Below are positions 46,843-57,184 of a stretch of DNA of 64,000 nt, piece by piece; the stretch's first letter is position 1; every line of letters begins with the position of its first letter. Both the position numbers and the translations under genes were made by a program. Below the pieces are notes generated by a model. It was not told the origin of the DNA, did no database searches, and saw only the letters and a program-made list of their open reading frames with translations. The DNA is from Viola odorata. Its lineage: Eukaryota; Streptophyta; Magnoliopsida; Malpighiales; Violaceae. The stretch spans positions 25,158,579 to 25,222,578 of the forward strand of contig OY829542.1 of the NCBI GenBank assembly GCA_963691705.1, in the 5' to 3' direction.

Positions 46843-48645
46843 ATGGATTCCGACTCAGATCTCGCACTGTCGCAGTCTTCTAGCCTCCCGTTTTCTACTC
46901 GTAGGCGACTCTTCCCTTTTGCCACCACTGACGCTTCCATTACGGTGCAAGAAGTTCCACCAGGCATGTCGGATCCCTCTTTTGAGCAAGCAACGGGAAC
47001 ATTTGCATCTCAGGCATATACTCCTTTATCCCAGATAGTGGGACCCAGTTACTCTATCCCCCATTCGAGGGCACCTGTGGTAGATGGCACAGGCAATCCT
47101 CTCCCGAATTCAATATCGGCCCTTCGAGCCCAACTAGACTAGCTGACAGAATTAGCCGCAGGATTTATGCCTCATGTTTCAAGACCTAGCGTGCCTTCTC
47201 ATGTAGTCTTTACTCCATCCATCATCACTGACCGACCATTGTCACCTCGACAATCTAGAGGTCTTCCGTTATCCCTACCTTTGACATCAGCCCCTATTGG
47301 TGTCATGCAACTTGTGCATAGACGCGCTGAACCGTTTGAGCAGCATAGGAGAGAAGCTCCTGTTCTTGAAGGGGAACGATGGGACGGTGAATATAGAGAT
47401 CATTGGGATAATAGGCGAGATGAGATGTTCAGGGACCCATCTCCTAGGCACAGTGAGAGGTCGAGTATCAGGAGACATCGAACTCAAACGCCAAGAAGTC
47501 GCAGCCGATCTCCCAGGCGGCATCGTGAGTATGATTTTCAAGCTCAGAGGCAGTTTAACGAACCTTCTCCTCCTCATCAACCACAGGGGATCCCTGATGA
47601 TAACGTTGGTCACTCGTTCAGCCATTATGTGAGGCATCACAGGGTCAATCGGCATGTAAAACTTCCTGCAGAATCATATGACGGCACAAAGGATCCTATT
47701 TCTCACCTCAATAAGGTGAAAGATTTCGTACAGTTTCAAACCCATAGTGATGCCGCGTTATGTCAAATTTTTGTTATGACACTATCTGGTGTAGCGCGTC
47801 TCTGGTTTGAGGGACTTCCGGTAGGTTCCATTGATAATTTTCCCCAACTGGAAGCTAAATTTCGGAGCCGGTTCAGCACGGCTGTTCCTATTAGAAAATC
47901 TGCGACAGCATTATTCGATATTCATCGAAAGCCACAAGAATCCTTGAAGGATTTTCTGAGTCGTTTTGATCTCGAGATGTCGCTAACACCAGGGGTTACC
48001 ATCGACTTCACTGTGGAAGCTTTGAAGCGTAATTGCCGTTATGGGAAATTACGAGATACTTTAATGGTGGACCCACCGTTGACTTTAGATGCGTTAAGGC
48101 TGAAAGCCCACAATTATGCGAGAATGGAGGAAGAAGAAAATAGAGAACGAATTCAGAGTATACCCCAAGATACGCATCCAGCCTCCAACGCCCGCGTTAG
48201 CGCAACTCCTGATACGCAGCCAACCGATGATTAAGGGCAACGAAAAGATCACATTCCCAGAACCTCAAACTGGCAGAGGGGTAACTTCTCGAGAGGAAGA
48301 TTCAGGAATTCCCCTACCAAAAGGCAAACGAATCCACCCAAGGGGCAAATATATGACCCTAACCTTCCTTCCCTCATACTTCCAAGAGCAGAAATTTTAG
48401 CGATAGTTTAGCAGCGAAACCTGCCTATCCGTTACCCAGCTCCTGTGAAACCAGTGGTAATTATAGGAGGAAGGGAAAATGCATTCTGCAAGTTCCATAA
48501 AGTCAAAGGGCACTCTACGGATGTGTGCAGAGAATTGAAACTAGCGATAGAACGCTTAGTCGAAGAGGGCTACCTCGAGGAATTTGCCACTAAAGTACGG
48601 GAGGCAGTCAGGAGCAATCCAACAGATAAGGCGACTGGTAATAGG
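46843..48645 (+). pseudogene. Tat-lineage gag, interrupted by insertion
   Basis: One frame from ATG 46843 (MDSDSDLALSQSSSLPF) to 48645, broken only by in-frame stops (about 47140, 48232, 48408). There is an Arg/Ser-rich region (47390-47540). The capsid-like core follows (DGTKDPISHLNKVKDF, MTLSGVARLWFEGLP, FRSRFST, SLKDFLSRFDLEM). A His/Cys knuckle (CKFHKVKGHSTDVC) lies near 48490. It is co-linear with the minus-strand gag at 61.7-64 kb. It is cut at 48645 by the LTR of that minus-strand element, so protease and pol should resume on its far side. Confidence 0.88.
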
Positions 48646-49284
48646 TGATACGATCCTAGTAGCGTAGGATGCATAACGAATAATTCCCGATCTAGTTCTA
48701 GGCTTGGATTTTGATTCGAAAGAATGATAACTCAATACGACTGTTTAACCCTGCTAATATCCGTGTGATAAGATTCGATGTTGATCTTGTGAGATTCTGC
48801 GTCGCGTATGATCGGAACAGTAGTGAATGACGTCGGGTGTACCTGCACAGCGCCGGAGGGGGAGCTCCGGCGTAGACACTCCGATGCTTAAGTCAGTATG
48901 GGTTTTTAAAGTAGCAGGGGTTCTCTGGGTGAATCTGACCGTACCTCCTAATGGAAAAAGATGGGGTATTTATAGAATCTGGACAGCGATACCTGGCGAT
49001 ACCAACAAAGGCGCCGTTTGATGATGACGTCACAGGCGATATCAGTTGATGACGGTAGGGGTTATGTCGCGTGAGGCTGTCGGGAGCGATAACCTTGTTG
49101 GTTCCTAGGACGGGATAACGTCGTGCGTATAGAGTCGCGTGAGTCCCCCCGCTGAAGTCGACCATCCTAGGAGTCCATCGCTGATCCTTGGGTGATACAT
49201 TGATATCCGTGTAGGCCGTCTGGGAAACCGCTCCGACAAGAGTCACTTGTAGTAGGACCGTCAGGGCTATCTAAGTTGTTATCA
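48646..49284 (-). mobile_element. 3' LTR of large minus-strand Tat element (639 bp)
   Basis: On the minus strand it runs TGATAACAACTTAG (49284) to AGGATCGTATCA (48646), with minus-strand TATAAATA at 48967-48974. It shares blocks with the LTR at 45885 (for example the CCTCCGGCGC...GACTTAAGCATCGGAG region, inverted). Immediately right of it (49285-49327) is the conserved CCCTTGGTAAACACTCGG block. The left flank ATAGG (48641-48645) should be repeated beyond the right edge of the window. Confidence 0.8.
48967..48974 (-). promoter_or_regulatory. TATA box of minus-strand Tat LTR
   Basis: Minus-strand TATAAATA followed by CCCCAT, the same context as in the other Tat LTRs. Confidence 0.55.
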
Positions 49285-49829
49285 TAAGCCCAACTGAAAA
49301 CGAGCCCGAGTGTTTACCAAGGGCTGTCCATGTCTGAAATCTCGGATGAAGGTTTTCGTTGTGAGGCGATTAGTTCGCAAGGTTCCCGAGCTTCTTTGAA
49401 TGCTCAAAGTCGATAAGGCTCAAGTGGTGAACTGGGGCTTAAGTCTGAGATCATCAGGCAAGCTGATTCTGATCTTCATCCTAATCCAAGGACTCACTCT
49501 GAACAGATGTCTCTATCGCGTTCGTAGTCACTAGATCCTTACTTTCCGCCCGGCGATATTACTCCGATTGACCCCTCAGGGGGATCTAAGAAGCTCCAGC
49601 TCATTCGAATCGCGAACAAGCTGTTGTCAGATTACTGATAATGTCGTCGAGGATATTCCACTAAGTCGTATCGCGGGTCGGGCTGGCACATATTCCAGAT
49701 CCATTGTCCTTCCAAGTGTTCTGCAAACATAGGAAGGAGATAGATTCGAATATAAAGTTAGTAAACTTTTTGTACTTACAGAGATTTGAGGTCAAACGAG
49801 CTCAATCTTTCTTTTACGCTAGAGGAAAT

Positions 49830-49970
49830 AGCGATGCCAACGCGGATTTACGCCATCGGCTGCATATGGCTAGCGCGGCTTTATACCACCAGATGCCTGT
49901 GATGCCGACGCGGTTTTACGCTCCAAGGGCCACCTGTGACATCAACGCGGCCTTACACTGTGGATACCGG
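49830..49970. repeat. three imperfect repeats
   Basis: Three diverged copies of GYGATGCCRACGCGGNTTTACGC at about 49832, 49901 and 49938, each followed by a GC-rich spacer. Confidence 0.65.
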
Positions 49971-50188
49971 TAGCCATATGGCCTTTTCGTGATGACTACC
50001 CATGATATCGTATCCTTCGGCGTTTTTTCAAGCTCTGTCTCGTACTCTTTTCCATATCAGTGTTGCGGTCGGTATACGATCATCGCCCTTTCTTTCCACT
50101 CTGGGCTCACCAGCGCTTGCGGTTATCGGATTGGCTCGTCTTTTGAGGACTCCTTTATCCTTTCCCCCGAAACCTCCTTCTTGGAGCT

Positions 50189-50195
50189 TATAAAT
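50189..50195 (+). promoter_or_regulatory. TATA-like box before antisense ORF a
   Basis: TATAAAT about 50 bp before ATG 50244; the distance is short for a plant leader, so this is tentative. Confidence 0.3.
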
Positions 50196-50243
50196 CAGGG
50201 AGCTTTTTCCCTCACGTTCTCCTCATCTTTTCCAACTTGCATC

Positions 50244-50621
50244 ATGGATCATCTGACTAAGAATTTCCTTCTGTCCAAGGGTCATTCTCTGAAGAACCTT
50301 AATGATGGCGACGTCGGATTTCTGGAGAACATGCTGGTTAAGACTTCTGAGGACATCCTGGAGTTGCAAGGGATGCTAACTCCACTTCACTCTAGGCTGG
50401 GGGCCACCTCTCTGGAGGATTTCAGTCCCTTGGAGAGCGTATCGAAACTGGCAGCCTCCATCGCTCGGATCCAAGTGGTGATCGCCATGCTGCAGCAGCG
50501 CAAAGATATGCTGGGGTGCTGCCTGAAGGGGATGAGGGCCACTTCCCATGATCTACTCCTGGTCATGGATTCCTTGAGGGACCTTCCCGAAGTGCCTGAG
50601 GACGCTGGCTCTGATGCCTGA
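50244..50621 (+). CDS. antisense ORF a in Tat element (125 aa, helical)
   Basis: Start ATG 50244 (MDHLTKNFLLSKGHSLKNL) is chosen because the sequence upstream in the same frame is not protein-like. The product is Leu/Met/Lys/Glu-rich and predicted helical, probably coiled coil ('DILELQGMLTPLHSRLGATS', 'IQVVIAMLQQRKDMLG'), ending in an acidic tail VPEDAGSDA. No family recognised. It lies on the strand opposite the element's gag-pol and may belong with the three following ORFs as a co-oriented cluster. It could be a structural partner of the larger antisense proteins; that is speculation. Confidence 0.5.
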   Translation: MDHLTKNFLLSKGHSLKNLNDGDVGFLENMLVKTSEDILELQGMLTPLHSRLGATSLEDFSPLESVSKLAASIARIQVVIAMLQQRKDMLGCCLKGMRATSHDLLLVMDSLRDLPEVPEDAGSDA

Positions 50622-51097
50622 TAGCAGTGGCTCCCTTTGTGCCATTTTCCTTTCTCGCTTGTCCATGTACCTCCTGGACATTAGGCCGTAATAAATAAAC
50701 TGTTTTTTATTGTGCCGTCTTGTGACTGTTCTTCTCCTTCTTTATCGCATCCTTTTTGTTATTTTCCCCTGAGGATATTTTCAGTCTCACTAAAAAGGTT
50801 CAATCACTGGATCATTTATTGGTCGATGGCTTTGCATTAAATCTGCGCCGCAGTTGTCCTGGCAACTGATTGGGCGAGTTTGCGGTTTTCCTCGATCAGG
50901 GGAAAATCTCAACAGGCGTGACTGCAAATCCACATTTGCACTTCAGGCTATGCACGCGCCTCTTCTCAAGAGTCGGGTTGGAAGATCAAAGATCCTTTTC
51001 CCCGTTTTCTAGCCATAAAAAAAGGGAATCTCTCTTCCTTCACTATCATTTATCTTTTTTGTTGTTTTTCTTTGCCACCAGTATTTTTTGTCATCTT

Positions 51098-51508
51098 ATG
51101 GCTGATTCTCGCCTCTTAGATACGTTTGCTCGAGATTCTCCACCCACTCCTCCGAATTCTCCTGACTCTGATAATCCTCCTCCGTCGCCCCCTTGGAGGC
51201 CGCCCGTTCGACGACGGTGCCGCAAGAAACGGAGGAAGGAGGCTGCGAAGGCTTCTAAGTCCTTTTATGACGCACTGGCCACTCTTTCTTCTAAGGGGAA
51301 GGAAGCATCCTGTCCTCTTCGTGAGCCATCGCCAGAGGCTCCTTCGGCCTGTTCAGCTGTTGGGGCGGTGCCACCACCTATCGGGGAGAAGTCAGATCAG
51401 TCGTCTGCTCGCGTGAGGGAGGAGGTTGAAGAGCCTTTTCCTTTCCCTGGGGAAGATGAGGATGACGTGGTTTACTGCTACGGCATCTCTTGGTCTGATG
51501 GTGAATAG
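51098..51508 (+). CDS. antisense ORF b in Tat element (136 aa, Pro/basic then acidic)
   Basis: ATG 51098 (MADSRLLDTFARDSP) follows a pyrimidine-rich leader. The product has a Pro-rich N-terminus (PPTPPNSPDSDNPPPSPPW), a strongly basic patch (RRRCRKKRRKEAAK) resembling a nuclear localisation signal, and an acidic end (EDEDDVVYC...WSDGE). No domain recognised. Intrinsically disordered composition makes a gene call less secure, but the frame is uninterrupted and has the same orientation as its neighbours. It is about 450 bp upstream of the long antisense gene at 51962. Confidence 0.45.
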   Translation: MADSRLLDTFARDSPPTPPNSPDSDNPPPSPPWRPPVRRRCRKKRRKEAAKASKSFYDALATLSSKGKEASCPLREPSPEAPSACSAVGAVPPPIGEKSDQSSARVREEVEEPFPFPGEDEDDVVYCYGISWSDGE

Positions 51509-51961
51509 TTGGGCACAGCTGGCTTCTCATTTTGTAGATGCCGTATGGCTTTTTCAATAATAGAACTTTTCTTATCGCTGTTCCACCGTTTTCCTTTTTG
51601 TGTCTCCAAGGTTATCGCGGGAGTAACCCTTTCGCTGGGGCGCAACCATTTTTCGGTTTCCAGTCAGTAACCGTCTTCTTCCAAAAGACATTGATGACCG
51701 TCCACGCGTCTTTTTCACTTTGCACGTGCCCAGCTTTCACAGGCTGTTCCTTTTTTAGGTTTTCTTTAAAAGGAATTCGCCCTTCTTCTTTAACACTTTC
51801 TGCCATTATTTCAAAATTCTTCGTATTTCCTCTCTTCTGTGCTTCTTTCTTCCTGAGAGATTTCACTGCTATTGCTCACCGGCGCCGACGACCGATTCAC
51901 TGGTTCTTTGCTCCAGGTATTTTGTTCCTCTATCGCCGTAGCTTTACTTTTCCAGTTCATT

Positions 51962-54200
51962 ATGTCTCATACTGTATTCTCTGCAACCACCGAGAATCCC
52001 TTAGATCCCGAGGTTAGGAAAGCTCGTAGTATCTTTGACTGTAATGAAGTTTTGAAGGCTGAGTTAGAGGAAAATGGTATCACTTTCCCTACGGGATATC
52101 GTCCCTATGTCCCTCTGAAGGATACTCGGCTCACTGATGCCATGTGGGGGACGTTTCGATTGGTTTATTTCAAGATGTTTACCTACGGGTTTCGTCTTCC
52201 ACTTCATACTTCTCTGATGAAGCTGCTCAATCATTATGATCATAATCCTGTTCAAATAACTCCCTCTTCCTGGTGTGGGCTTTACGCCTTTCTTCGTTCA
52301 TGTGAGATGAAGCACATTTTCTCTCCTTCGCTCGATCTATTCCGTATATTTTTCATCTTGAGGTGCCGTGGCTGCTTGATAGATATCACCCCTAGATGGG
52401 ATGATGATATCATCCGGTTTTTCTGGCGGAACTTTCAAGGTTTCGAGGAAAACGTGGACAACTGGAAAAATGGCTTCTTTACCGTTCGCTTACCTTCTCA
52501 GTATTGGCGCGGTGGTTTCAACCGAGTAATCACTGGTGCCGCTTGGCAAAAACCAGATGTGTTGTCCAGTATGGACGTGTGTAGTGTTAACGCTCTAATA
52601 GAGATAGAAGGGCCTTTCCGTTTTCGAGAATTTTCTCGGTTCAGGCCTTTGTCAGAGTGTGTCGCTGGTAAGTTTTTTCTTTTATCGCCTTATCGCTCCC
52701 CCTTTCTTGTTATATTAAAATATTTTGTCGGTAGGTAACGCTGAAGGACGCTCTTCTGGAGAGAGTGACGCACCTTTGGACGTAGCGCCGCTTCAGACGT
52801 TACCCCCTTCTCCTCCCCCGGAAGGCTTCAGTCGTCCGCCTATTCCGCCACGAGGAAAGAGAAATAAAACTGTCGCGACACGCAGTGCCTCCAGCCGATC
52901 TTCTCATTTTCTGGAGAATTGGCTGCCGCCTCGCAGTAAAAGAGTGGCCCCAAGTATCCCTGTGGTTGAAGAAATCGACAGCGATAGTGGAAGCATGGAT
53001 ACGGGTCCCGAACTGCGTCACGCTACCCCTGCCCAGCGGATGAAGCTTAGGTCAAGAAAAAATAATCCCGTAGCGGAGTCAACCGAGGATGATAGCGACG
53101 AGATTGCTGCCGAAACTGAGCGTCTCGTGAAGAGGGTTCGCCATGAGAGGTCTGACCCACCAATTCCTTCCGTGGAGGAAGTCAGTGGGGTCCCTGCCAA
53201 GGAAGTCAACACTTCAAACGTTACGGGTCCTTTGCCAACAACTGAGGTTACTAAGGCGTCTTCTGTCGTTCTTCCCCAGACTCATGAGGTTTTAGCAGCA
53301 ATGGGCTCATCTATAGCGTCTGGCAGTTCTACTTCTCCAATTCGCCCCTTTACTCCAAGTGTGAGTTTGCCAGTTCCGAATCCGATTGCTCCTCCTATCC
53401 TTTCCCCACAGAAACCTGAGGCGGTGTATATTTCTTCAGTTTCGGGCGTGGGTGATTCCGTTAAGAGTTGTTGTCCCCCTTATATCGCCAATTTGTCTCC
53501 TCAAGGCTTTCAAGGCCCTGCCGCGTATCAATTGGACTTGTCTTCCCTTGGTACTGACGGTCTTCGTGCTTTAGGGATATCGGATCCATCCTCAAGGGAA
53601 GAGCCGGTGGGCCCGATAGTGGGACAAATATTTGCTTCTTCGAAGGACAAGGAAGAGTTCTTGCGGCATCCTCCTGACGTACGACATTCGCGTCTTTTAA
53701 CCGACATGCTAGTCTGCTTCCGTGAGCTGAATTACTTTTTCGATGATCAGCGGGATAAGGTTCCTCCTTCTCTTGATTTGAAAGGGGAACTAGATGCCAC
53801 CCTGACTAGGGTGTCGGCACTATCGCAGCTTCAAGAGCGAACTCAGGTGGAACTGGACGACTGCCGTGCTGAGCTTGCTCGAGAAAAATCAAAGGGGAAG
53901 GCTAAGGCAAACCTTCTAGAGGCAGAATTGGTGGTGGCTGATAGGAGGAATTTCCTGCTTCGCGAAGAGATAGCATCTCGCGATGCCGATTTGGCCAAAA
54001 TACCTTCAAAAATAAACAAGACCATGGATATCTGCCTCTCCGAGTTTATGAATCTCTATCGCCAAGGAAACGTTAACCCGTCGGTGCTGGCCGATAACGC
54101 TTCCAAGAGGTTGAAGGATTTGAGGGACGGCGAGGAAGATCTTTCTTCTTCTGTCGGAGGACAAAGGGATGAGGACCGCGATGCTGGCAAAGGCCCCTGA
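51962..54200 (+). CDS. antisense gene c of Tat element (two exons, 723 aa)
   Basis: Exon 1 is 51962-52667 (706 bp), donor GTAAGT. A 67-bp intron ends in GGTAG, and exon 2 is 52735-54200. Splicing restores a single 724-codon frame including stop. Exon 1 is a globular domain (about residues 10-235): RLVYFKMFTYGFRLPLHT, 'ITPRWDDDIIRFFWRNF', RGGFNRVITGAAW. It recalls the 'putative gypsy type transposon' domain of plant retroelements. Exon 2 has an NLS-like basic/Ser-rich segment, a disordered middle, a coiled coil (ELDDCRAELAREKSKGKAKA, about 600-660) and a charged tail. Intact apart from the need to splice. Unspliced, it would end soon after the intron start. The function is unknown. Paralogous to the gene at 54807 and the copy at 15018-12623. 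Confidence 0.72.
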
Positions 54201-54630
54201 TTAATAGGGACTTATTTCCTTTAGCAGACTTTCTATTTATTTGTTTCTTGGTCATGTAATAATGCCTTGCTACACGATGATTTTATTGCTTTTTGAATTT
54301 CTTTCTATCTTTCCGTGTTGACATATCGCTGTCGGTTTTTCGTAACGCCTTCTCGCGCTTTCTGGCGATGTCATACTTGTTTTTTCCAAGGGACTATGTC
54401 CGCTTTTCAGAGCATTTAATGCTTGCCGTCCTTTCATGGGAAAAGTCATGATTGTATAGGCGCACGTGTCCATTTCTTCTGACGCTATGGGCTAGCGTGT
54501 TTGAAAACTTTGCCTAAATCGAGGCGTTGTAGCGCTTTCCTAGGGTTGCACTCATTACCTGAGTCTGTTTCTTGTGCCGCTTCCACGCAACGACCGTGGC
54601 ATCCATCGTTTCGTTTAAACCACTAGGGTT

Positions 54631-54637
54631 ATAAAAC
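54631..54637 (+). promoter_or_regulatory. TATA box before antisense gene d
   Basis: TATAAAA (in GGTTATAAAACCC) 176 bp upstream of ATG 54807, a good position for a promoter internal to the retrotransposon on the antisense strand. Confidence 0.5.
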
Positions 54638-54806
54638 CCAATATTTATTCTTTTCGTTTTCTTTTACCATCCTTTTCTCCAATATTCTCTTTCAGCCGTC
54701 TCGTTTTCTCCCCACTGTTCAGGGCTCTTCGAAGTGCTTTTTCCGAAGGTATTTCCTTTCTTCTCCATCGTCTTCTTCATCTCGTAGTTTCTTTTTTAAA
54801 TCTGCC

Positions 54807-57184
54807 ATGGCTAAGACTCGCCGTTCTGAGTCAAAATCTGCCGATGAAAAAAGGATGGATATTACAGCCAGTGTTATTACTTCTGAGGCCGCTCTCCATG
54901 AGCATTTGGCCGCCCATAATGCTATCATCCCTGATGATTATAAGACCAGTGTTGCCCCTGAGTCTCTTCGTTTAAACAACGCTCTGACGGGCACTCGTAG
55001 GGTCATGTATGCGCAGATGTTCCGTTATGGTTTCTGCCTTCCCATTGACCCTTTTGTCAAGGAATTGCTTATTGCCGGCGATCTGTCTCCGACTCAATTG
55101 TCTCCGAATGCATATTGTTGTGTTTATGCTTTTTTGGAGCTTTGTAGATACAAAGGGATTACTTCCCCTTCCCTTTTGTTGCTTAAATCTGTTTTTAAGC
55201 TGATGAAATGCCGGGGAGTGATAACGATATCGCCCCGCTTTGACGATGACTCTCTTAAGTCCTTTACTTGGAAACTCCTCCATATCGAGTCTTCCATTGA
55301 TGGCTGGAAAAAGGAGTTTTTCGTGATAGATATTCCCAAAGACTTTTGTTCCTGGTGGCGATCTGGTTTTAACCAAAACGTGGATGACACCGTTTGGAGC
55401 CAACCAGGGACCCTTCCGCAGCGTGAACAAGGCTGGTTAAACAAATTACTTGAACTGGAAATCAGCGTTCACATTTGCCAAGTGGCTTGTCGAATGGACA
55501 TTCGTGCTTGTGTTAAACGTGAGTGCTGCGTTAATCCTTTCTTTGCTGTCACTGGTACTAATGCTGACGTAATTTTATGCTTTCGCAGCGACGGATCCCC
55601 GTTATCAACCCGAGAGCGTAAGGAGACGTTTGAGGAGGGCTCAAGAGAGAGAGGGGAAAGAGAAAAATGCTTCCCCGGAAGCAACTGATAATCCCACCGA
55701 ACGTCCGGCCGATTCCGCGAGCGTTGCCCAAGTGTCTTCTTCGGCCGACATTCCTTCGGGCGTTCCCCTCGTGACCGTCGCTGCCCCTCCTGCTCAGACT
55801 TCTTCTTCTTCACAGGCTCCTAAGGCCATTGCCAAAGGAAAAAAGAAGAGAAAAACAAGAAGCGTTGCCGCTCTCACACCTTCTCCGGACGCGGCAGGCT
55901 CATCAGAAGCACCTCCTTCTATTATCGCTGCGGTAAGGATACTCTTTAGCTGTGATAGGCTGCATTTCTATTTCTGTTGTTATTTCTTTTCCTTCTTCTT
56001 TTCTGTATTTCACATCATATTCTTGGTCAGGACACTATCGCTGTTGTTACCTCCGCTCCTCCCTCGGACAACATGGATTTGGGTTATGCCCTGACCAGTT
56101 CCGGCAAGAGACAGCGATTAGGACATGAGGGCGGAAACCCCCCTTCTTCTAACATTGAGGCGGAGAATAGGTCCACTGACGGGTTTGAGTCTACAACCGC
56201 TCCTCAGGGAGACAATCCTTCGGGATTTTTGGGGAATCTGGGTACTGGCGATACCTTTCAGGCTTCTCCCCATTCTTTCGGTGGTTCCGCCCACGCGTAC
56301 TCGACCAATACAGGGAGACAATGCTTCAGGATGTCTTGCAGGATTTCTCAGGCTATCCACCTCATGGCGCATATATCGCTCCGGGAGGTTCATCATCACA
56401 GGTCCGCTCTCCCCTTTCCTTGGGGTTTCTTCCTTCGCGCATCGCTCTCAGGGATCGTTTTGGTGAAGGAGGGGCTACTTTTAACAGTGTAGCAGATCTC
56501 GGTCCGCTGAGTGGGCCTGGTGTGGTGACCCATCAAATTGGGTTATTTGATCTCCGGAATACCGCTTTGGTAGCGTTGGGAGGTGACGGCTCTACTGACA
56601 TCACAGCTTTGTTAGCTTCTCAATTGCTGGCGTCTGCAGCAGAACGGGAAGCTTTTCTTTCGCGACCTGTGCCTGACAGGGAAAACTCTATACGCTCCAT
56701 TCTTTTCTCCAGTATGATGTATTTCCATTACTGGGTTGAGGAAGCGCGAAGTCAAGCTGCTTCCCTCTCTTCCGCTTTGAAAGAATTAGAGCGAGAGCAG
56801 GATGAGAAGAAAAAGTGGCTGGAGGAGCGCACTAATCTATTGCTAGCTCATCGGGAGCGAGAAGAGGAGCAATCTGTCACCTTAGCAGCGGAAAAAACCA
56901 GAGTCGCCGCTTTGGAAGAAGAGAAGCTATCCTGGGAGAATGAGAGATCATCTTTGCTCAAGGAGAAAGCTATCCTGGAGGAAGAGTCAGCTGATAAGAG
57001 TATGTGGCACGTCGAACAGACTGTCATTACTTTGGTTGATTGTTTCGAAGAGGTCCATGGGGTTGACGCGTACAAACCCGATGAGGTTACTGCCGCTTTC
57101 AAACGAAGATCAGGGCATATAAACGAGGAAGGCTTTCGCCAGGCCAAAGCGGCAGGCTGGAAACGAAGGAACCCCAAAGGCTAA
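54807..57184 (+). pseudogene. antisense gene d of Tat element (three exons, one frameshift)
   Basis: Exon 1 is 54807-55518 (712 bp) with donor GTGAGT; the 70-bp intron ends CGCAG. Exon 2 is 55589-55932 with donor GTAAGG; its intron ends GGTCAG. Exon 3 is 56031-57184. Exon 1 encodes the shared domain (RRVMYAQMFRYGFCLPIDP, ITISPRFDDDSLKSF, WRSGFNQNVDD). Exon 2 is basic then Ser/Pro-rich (KGKKKRKTRS). Exon 3 has a disordered region and a long coiled coil (ELEREQDEKKKWLEER onward, about 130 residues). Exon 3 changes frame once near 56310-56325, so the copy is probably disrupted unless a further small intron exists. The first intron matches gene c in place and phase. Ends 1.1 kb from the convergent integrase end. 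Confidence 0.68.

Larger units (their letters stand above)
49285..50243. other. 3' internal end of minus Tat element, no ORF supported
   Basis: Starts with the block conserved beside Tat LTRs, followed by non-coding sequence and a short tandem repeat at 49830-49970. TATAAAT at 50189-50195 precedes the first antisense ORF. Confidence 0.5.
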
